Of a DNA stretch of 9,618 nucleotides, positions 6,456 to 9,618 are shown piece by piece. The notes below the pieces were generated by a model. It was not told the origin of the DNA. It was given only the letters and a program-made list of their open reading frames with translations, and ran no database searches. Within the stretch, counting starts at the first letter, position 1. The number at the start of each line of letters is the position of its first letter. The position numbers and the translations under genes are program-made. The DNA comes from Deltaproteobacteria bacterium (GTDB taxonomy: Bacteria > Desulfobacterota_B > Binatia > UBA9968), in assembly GCA_022545745.1 (NCBI GenBank), contig JACZQL010000018.1, positions 1 through 9,618 on the forward strand. The letters are read 5' to 3'.

Positions 6456-7940
6456 ATGTTGGAAGCTTTCCTTCAAGGGCCGCTGACGGTCATGCAGCCG
6501 GCGATCTTCGGCGCCATGCTTGTGGGAATCGGTATAGGCACCTTTGTCGCCGTCACCCCTCAAGGTTTGGGGCTGCCCCTCGCCTATTCGCTGCTAATTC
6601 CGGTTGTAGTCCAGTTCGATCCCTACGTTGCCATAGCCCTGTTGCTCGGGATGGACACGGTAACCAACACTGGAAATACCTTCCTCCCGGTTCTTTTCTC
6701 CATACCCGGCGGGGCAGGGGCCCAGGCCATTATCCTGGATGGATATCCCATGGGGCAGAGGGGGGAAGCCAAGCGTGCCCTGGGCGCCGGTTTCAGTGCC
6801 AGTATTCTGGGTGGTCTCTTTGGCATCGTGATAATGGGCATTACCATCCCACTGTTGAGGCCTCTAATCCTTTTGATCGGTGCACCGGAGCTCCTGATTC
6901 TCGTTCTCTGGGGGATCAGTACGGTTTCGCTATTGGCCGGACCACAACCCATCAAGGGATTGATCTCAGCCGCCTTCGGTCTAAGCGTTACCATGATCGG
7001 GATGGATTTAAACGTCGGTATCCCGAGATACATGCTGGGTCTGCCCTATCTCATTGATGGAATTCCCCTGACTATTATTGCCCTGGGTGTTTTCGCAGTG
7101 CCGGCTTGCCTGGATCTTGCGGTGCGCAGGATGGGGGTGGAGCAAATGGCCGCTCCCCTCGGGAGCGGCATGCTGCAGGGGATCAAGGACACCTTGCAGA
7201 ATTGGTGGTTGGTCCTGCGTTGCAGTGTCCTTGGAGTGATCATCGGTGCCACCCCTGGTTTGGGCTCTCAGGTGGCAGATTGGCTCGCCTATGCCCATGC
7301 GGTGCAGACCTGCAAGGGGCCATCGAACTTCGGCAAAGGCGATGTGCGCGGGGTCATCGCCCCCGACACGACGAATAGCTCCAAGGATGGTGGTGAGTTA
7401 ATTCCCACTCTTGCCTTTGGTGTACCCGGGAGCACCACCAATGCCCTTTTCATGCTCGCCCTCATTATCATGGGCATCACCCCGGGTCCTAGCCTGTTAG
7501 AAAACAGAATGGACCTGGTTTTCTTTATGGTTTGGGTGATGACCTTTTCTTCGGTGATCGGCGGTGTGATCTGTCTTGCCTTTATTCCCCAGCTGTCGAA
7601 GATAGCCTCGTTGCGATATTCGGTCCTGGTACCGATCATCCTGGGCGCTAGTTTCCTGGGTGCGTACATGGCAACTCGCGACATGATGGACCTGATACTC
7701 CTCTGCGCTTTTGGCGTGATTGGTGTCATCATGAAGCGCTATGGCTATCCGAGGCCGCCGTTGGTCCTGGGAGCAGTGCTGGGAAGGCTCATGGAGAAGT
7801 ATTTGTTTATATCAGTGGCAGCCTACGGAACGAGCTTTTTAACGCGACCTGGGGTTATGATCCTATTTCCTCTCGTTGTATTGGGATTGATCTATTCTCT
7901 TCGAGCCCGTAGTTCGGGCGGAAAGACAGAAGAGTCATGA
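6456..7940 (+). CDS. tctA: Tripartite tricarboxylate-type transporter, large membrane subunit TctA
   Basis: TctA is the large permease of the TTT family, secondary transporters that import carboxylates such as citrate with a periplasmic binding protein (TctC) and a small subunit (TctB). The 494 residues form about 11-12 membrane helices in two halves with repeated signatures. The first half has GTFVAVTPQGLGLPLA (28-43) and NTFLPVLFSIPGGAGAQAII (74-93), followed by DGYPMGQRGEAKRALG. The second has VIIGATPGLGSQVADWLAY (261-279), APDTTNSSKDGGELIPTLAF (302-321) and GVPGSTTNALFMLALI (322-337). The start ATG follows an in-frame TAG at 6435 and a GGAG ribosome site at 6441-6444. It overlaps tctB by 4 bp. 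The real substrate cannot be read from sequence. A perfect 9-bp hairpin lies within the gene at 7149-7169. Confidence 0.93.
   Translation: MLEAFLQGPLTVMQPAIFGAMLVGIGIGTFVAVTPQGLGLPLAYSLLIPVVVQFDPYVAIALLLGMDTVTNTGNTFLPVLFSIPGGAGAQAIILDGYPMGQRGEAKRALGAGFSASILGGLFGIVIMGITIPLLRPLILLIGAPELLILVLWGISTVSLLAGPQPIKGLISAAFGLSVTMIGMDLNVGIPRYMLGLPYLIDGIPLTIIALGVFAVPACLDLAVRRMGVEQMAAPLGSGMLQGIKDTLQNWWLVLRCSVLGVIIGATPGLGSQVADWLAYAHAVQTCKGPSNFGKGDVRGVIAPDTTNSSKDGGELIPTLAFGVPGSTTNALFMLALIIMGITPGPSLLENRMDLVFFMVWVMTFSSVIGGVICLAFIPQLSKIASLRYSVLVPIILGASFLGAYMATRDMMDLILLCAFGVIGVIMKRYGYPRPPLVLGAVLGRLMEKYLFISVAAYGTSFLTRPGVMILFPLVVLGLIYSLRARSSGGKTEES
7149..7169. repeat. Perfect 9-bp inverted repeat inside tctA
   Basis: GCCGCTCCC (7149-7157), loop CTC, GGGAGCGGC (7161-7169). 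It encodes a loop region (about residues 232-238, near APLGSG) of TctA. It shares the 11-mer GGCCGCTCCCC with the leader hairpin at 6388-6398, exactly 760 bp upstream. Confidence 0.6.
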
Positions 7941-8431
7941 ACTTCAGACCGCAAAATTTGGTGAGCCTGGGGTTCGTGATTTTTTTTGCCGGAGCGATTT
8001 ACCTTTCACGAGGCTGGCTAATCCAGGCGAGTCTTTTTCCGTGGTCCATTGGTATCCCGGGGCTGATCTTGGCGCTGGTCCAATTCTGGCGGGATTCCAC
8101 TGGTTGGTTGGAGAAGGATCCCAGCCGGGGACAGGGAACGCAGATGGATGAGATTTACGAACGTACGGTTCCTGCCAGGGTGGAGAGAGTTCGCACCCTT
8201 GCATTTTTCGGCTGGATGGCCGGCATTACCTTCGGCATCTGGTTTCTCGGTTTTGCCTATGCGGTATCTCTTTTTGTTTTTCTTTATACCAAGGTAGAAG
8301 CACGCGAGGGTTGGGTCTTCTCACTGGCAATGACTGCGGGCACGGTGGGATTGTTGTGGGGTCTTTTCGAGTATTATTTGGGGATGCAGTGGGCCCCAGG
8401 AGCGCTGGCGGATTGGTTGACGCCCCTCTAG
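7937..8431 (+). CDS. tctB: Tripartite tricarboxylate-type transporter, small membrane subunit TctB
   Basis: TctB is the small, poorly conserved membrane subunit that pairs with TctA. The 164 residues are the typical size, with an N-terminal helix at about 7-24, a second at 34-51 beginning with the family's characteristic LFPW...P...L pattern, a hydrophilic cytoplasmic stretch (52-86), then helices at about 87-105, 106-118 and 127-147. The ATGA overlap with the tctA stop indicates translational coupling. The sequence alone would be weak evidence; the assignment rests on helix layout, length and the overlap with tctA. In TTT operons TctC is often adjacent, but no binding-protein gene follows: the next gene is a separate MFS transporter after 123 bp. 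Confidence 0.85.
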   Translation: MNFRPQNLVSLGFVIFFAGAIYLSRGWLIQASLFPWSIGIPGLILALVQFWRDSTGWLEKDPSRGQGTQMDEIYERTVPARVERVRTLAFFGWMAGITFGIWFLGFAYAVSLFVFLYTKVEAREGWVFSLAMTAGTVGLLWGLFEYYLGMQWAPGALADWLTPL

Positions 8432-8438
8432 TTGGTGA

Positions 8439-8456
8439 CAAATAAGTTATTATTTG
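8439..8456. terminator. Weak hairpin after tctB
   Basis: CAAATAA-GTTA-TTATTTG forms a perfect 7-bp but AT-rich stem, 8 nt after the tctB stop. No T-tract follows, so termination here is doubtful. It is the only structure seen in the tctB-MFS gap. Confidence 0.25.
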
Positions 8457-8481
8457 GAGATGATAAATCCCCCCATTTGTA

Positions 8482-8511
8482 TTGTCTGTCTCATTTCGAA
8501 TGTACTATAAA
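8482..8511 (+). promoter_or_regulatory. Possible sigma70-type promoter for the MFS gene
   Basis: TTGTCT (8482-8487) and TATAAA (8506-8511) are 18 nt apart and lie about 43 nt before the MFS ATG. The 123-bp gap after tctB and its AT-rich character agree with a separate transcription start. The hexamers are moderate matches. Confidence 0.4.
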
Positions 8512-8554
8512 AGTTCCTAAGCCGATGTAAGATCCGGGGGTATCAAAGCACGTC

Positions 8555-9379
8555 ATGCCTCAAAGCGAATTAACGGCTGGGGGCTCGGATGCGGCGGTTT
8601 CATCTGCCTTTGCAGGCGCGCCGACCGAGGAACCGAGCCAGGCAACAAAATCTTTTATACTTGGGCTCGTCTGTTCTTCGCATACGCTAAATCACATCCA
8701 GTCCGGCGTTACATCGGTGCTTTTCCCGGTCATGATGAAGGAGCTTGGCTTTGGTTATCTTCAGCTCGGTATCCTCTCCGCGGCGCACCACTTTGCTGCT
8801 CAAGGCCTTCAGGTGATTTACGGATTTCTCGCGGCGTTCATGAAGCGAGCCGTGATTCTCGGTATCGGGAACACGATTCTCGGCGTGTCGGTCTTTGTTC
8901 ATGCCTTTCTAGGTAATTACGGTCAGCTTTTGGGGGCCCGTGTCTTTTCTAGTCTCGGTGCAAGCGCGCAAAATCCTATGGGCGCCAGCATTTTGTCCGG
9001 CTATTTTCCCAAAATCCGCGGCCGGGCTTTGATGCTTCATCATACCGCGGGTAATGTCGGTTCTTTCCTTGCACCCGCCATCGCCGCCTCGCTACTTCTC
9101 TTTATGGGATGGAGGCAGGTCTTCCTCATCCTTGGAGTTCCAAGCATCCTGATGGGTGTGTGTTACTTTCTCCTGCGCGATCGCGTGCCGAGTAGTGCGA
9201 GAATGGGCAAGAAAAAAGCCGCGCGAGCTGGATTAGATGCCTATCGGCAGTGCCTTAAAAATCGCAATATTGTTTTTACCTCTTTGACAATTTCAAAAGC
9301 GTTTGAAAAAATGGCTTCTAGATTTTGCCCATTACTGAAATTTTTGTTTATTTTCATACTGAATATAGTAACCAATTAG
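8555..9379 (+). CDS. MFS transporter, N-terminal half with foreign 3' end
   Basis: The first 244 residues resemble a major facilitator transporter. A Ser/Ala/Glu-rich cytoplasmic N-terminus (1-32) is followed by six probable helices: HTLNHIQSGVTSVLFPVMMK opens helix 1 (43-62), ELGFGYLQLGILSAAHHFAA (63-82) covers the loop and helix 2, and the first lobe ends near LLRDR (206-210). GARVFSSLGASAQNPMGASI (127-146) and SGYFPKIRGRALMLHHTAGN (148-167) match the fourth and fifth helix region of MFS carriers. A complete MFS protein has about 400 residues and twelve helices. Here resemblance stops after NRNIVFTSL (residue 244, position 9286), and the last 30 residues come from AT-rich DNA and are unrelated. 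The product would be only the N-lobe, so the gene is truncated or joined to other DNA. The start lacks a good ribosome site. Substrate unknown. Confidence 0.7.
   Translation: MPQSELTAGGSDAAVSSAFAGAPTEEPSQATKSFILGLVCSSHTLNHIQSGVTSVLFPVMMKELGFGYLQLGILSAAHHFAAQGLQVIYGFLAAFMKRAVILGIGNTILGVSVFVHAFLGNYGQLLGARVFSSLGASAQNPMGASILSGYFPKIRGRALMLHHTAGNVGSFLAPAIAASLLLFMGWRQVFLILGVPSILMGVCYFLLRDRVPSSARMGKKKAARAGLDAYRQCLKNRNIVFTSLTISKAFEKMASRFCPLLKFLFIFILNIVTN
9241..9357 (-). CDS. Short divergent reading frame, probably the 5' end of a broken gene
   Basis: A 38-codon minus-strand frame starts at ATG 9357-9355 (MKINKNFSNGQNLEAIF) and stops at 9241-9243. Only about the first 24 codons lie in the AT-rich segment. 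The rest is antisense to the MFS gene, so the original protein was probably longer and cut at about 9287. There is no ribosome site before the ATG, but TTTAATAT lies about 27 nt upstream, as for a leaderless archaeal gene. I do not recognise the protein, and it may not be a gene at all. Its main value is as evidence about where the tail's own gene is interrupted. Confidence 0.3.
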   Translation of the reverse strand: MKINKNFSNGQNLEAIFSNAFEIVKEVKTILRFLRHCR

Positions 9380-9414
9380 ATATTAAAGGTTACTTACCAT
9401 TGATTTAATATCTA
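9377..9414. promoter_or_regulatory. Divergent TATA-like boxes forming an 11-bp inverted repeat
   Basis: TAGATATTAAA (9377-9387) and TTTAATATCTA (9404-9414) are perfect inverted copies, 16 nt apart. Read outward, each TTTAATAT is centred about 26 nt from an ATG (9433 on plus, 9357 on minus), and neither ATG has a Shine-Dalgarno. This is the classical spacing of an archaeal TATA box and leaderless start. A bacterial -10 or a plain hairpin cannot be excluded. Confidence 0.45.
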
Positions 9415-9427
9415 CTTTGATCAAAGT
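9414..9427. promoter_or_regulatory. Perfect 14-bp palindrome, possible operator
   Basis: ACTTTGATCAAAGT reads the same on both strands. It lies between the TATA-like box and the ATG of the zinc-ribbon gene, just before the predicted transcription start, where a bound dimeric repressor would block initiation. The regulator is unknown. Confidence 0.4.
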
Positions 9428-9432
9428 CGTAT

Positions 9433-9549
9433 ATGATTACTTGTGAAGTTTGTAACACTATTCGTGTAATTGATAATGATGACATAGATTATTGTCCTAT
9501 ATGTGGGAATGATGACCGTATCAAGAATCTGCCCACTAATTCTCCATAG
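9433..9549 (+). CDS. Zinc-ribbon miniprotein (38 aa)
   Basis: The frame encodes 38 residues beginning MITCEVCNTIRV and containing DYCPICGND. Two CxxC knuckles, Cys4-Cys7 and Cys21-Cys24, are 13 residues apart, the standard geometry for one tetrahedral zinc site in a zinc-ribbon or rubredoxin-like knuckle. The protein is acidic in the linker (DNDDID). No membrane segment or signal is seen. Four correctly spaced cysteines in so short a frame are unlikely by chance, so I believe it is a real gene despite its size. Tiny zinc-ribbon proteins of this kind are common in archaeal genomes and also occur in phages and bacteria. There is no Shine-Dalgarno; a TTTAATAT box lies about 26 nt upstream. Its role cannot be inferred: zinc ribbons bind nucleic acids or proteins. 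Base use (AT-rich) is unlike the genes before 9286. Confidence 0.6.
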   Translation: MITCEVCNTIRVIDNDDIDYCPICGNDDRIKNLPTNSP

Positions 9550-9560
9550 TTGGCTTAATA

Positions 9561-9593
9561 AAAAAAGGAAAAATTGAGAGTAAAATCTCAATT
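9561..9593 (-). terminator. Probable terminator for a minus-strand gene to the right
   Basis: AATTGAGA (9572-9579) and TCTCAATT (9586-9593) form a perfect 8-bp stem with a 6-nt loop. Read on the minus strand the stem is followed by TTT, CC and seven more T, a good intrinsic or poly-T terminator. It lies 22 nt after the zinc-ribbon stop and may serve that gene too, though the plus-strand side lacks a T-tract. Confidence 0.45.
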
Positions 9594-9618
9594 CTCATTA
9601 AATGGATTTTCAATCCCT

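Noticed and set aside
7289..7732. Antisense frame of 147 codons inside tctA.
   Set aside because: Lies opposite conserved TctA helices, rich in Met/Pro/Arg as expected from a shadow of hydrophobic codons; no independent support.
9604..9618. The last bases, TTTTCAATCCCT, resemble one end of some CRISPR repeats.
   Set aside because: Only one partial copy at the window edge, with no repeat-spacer periodicity; too short to support a CRISPR call.

Overview
The window looks like a contig from an uncultured bacterium. Most of it (about 500-9286) has moderate GC, with Shine-Dalgarno-led, tightly packed genes. The core is a conserved housekeeping block on the plus strand: tgt (queuosine tRNA modification), yajC, secD and secF (auxiliary membrane subunits of the Sec translocon), then recJ (single-strand exonuclease). 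The tgt-yajC-secD-secF order is widespread in bacteria, so it does not fix the phylum. I would not name one beyond 'uncultured, possibly Desulfobacterota-like or a candidate phylum'.

Left edge (1-500): a minus-strand gene fragment runs off the window. It encodes the signal peptide and first strands of a PorV/UPF0164-like outer-membrane barrel protein. Its start codon is missing where a degenerate GGATTT repeat tract begins (about 341-416). The tract fills the divergent gap between this gene and tgt.

Right of recJ (6240-8431): a 216-bp leader with two strong hairpins precedes tctA and tctB, which overlap by 4 bp. They encode the large and small membrane subunits of a tripartite tricarboxylate-type transporter. 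No TctC binding protein lies in the window. A 55-codon open stretch continuing recJ's frame past its stop may be a gene remnant.

Right end (8432-9618): an MFS transporter has a good N-terminal half, then loses family resemblance at about 9287. From there base composition drops sharply (about 23% GC in 9361-9420, by hand count). The AT-rich tail carries two divergent short reading frames. Each has a TTTAATAT box about 26 nt before its ATG and no Shine-Dalgarno, a layout typical of leaderless archaeal genes. The plus-strand one encodes a 38-residue zinc-ribbon miniprotein, and a perfect 14-bp palindrome sits at its predicted transcription start. The tail is either foreign DNA joined to the bacterial genome or, at least as likely, a chimeric assembly join. 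I see no clear new multi-gene system. The most notable points are the composition junction with its divergent promoter, the repeat tract that may have a relative inside secF, and the paired GGAGCGG/CCGCTCC hairpins around the start of tctA.
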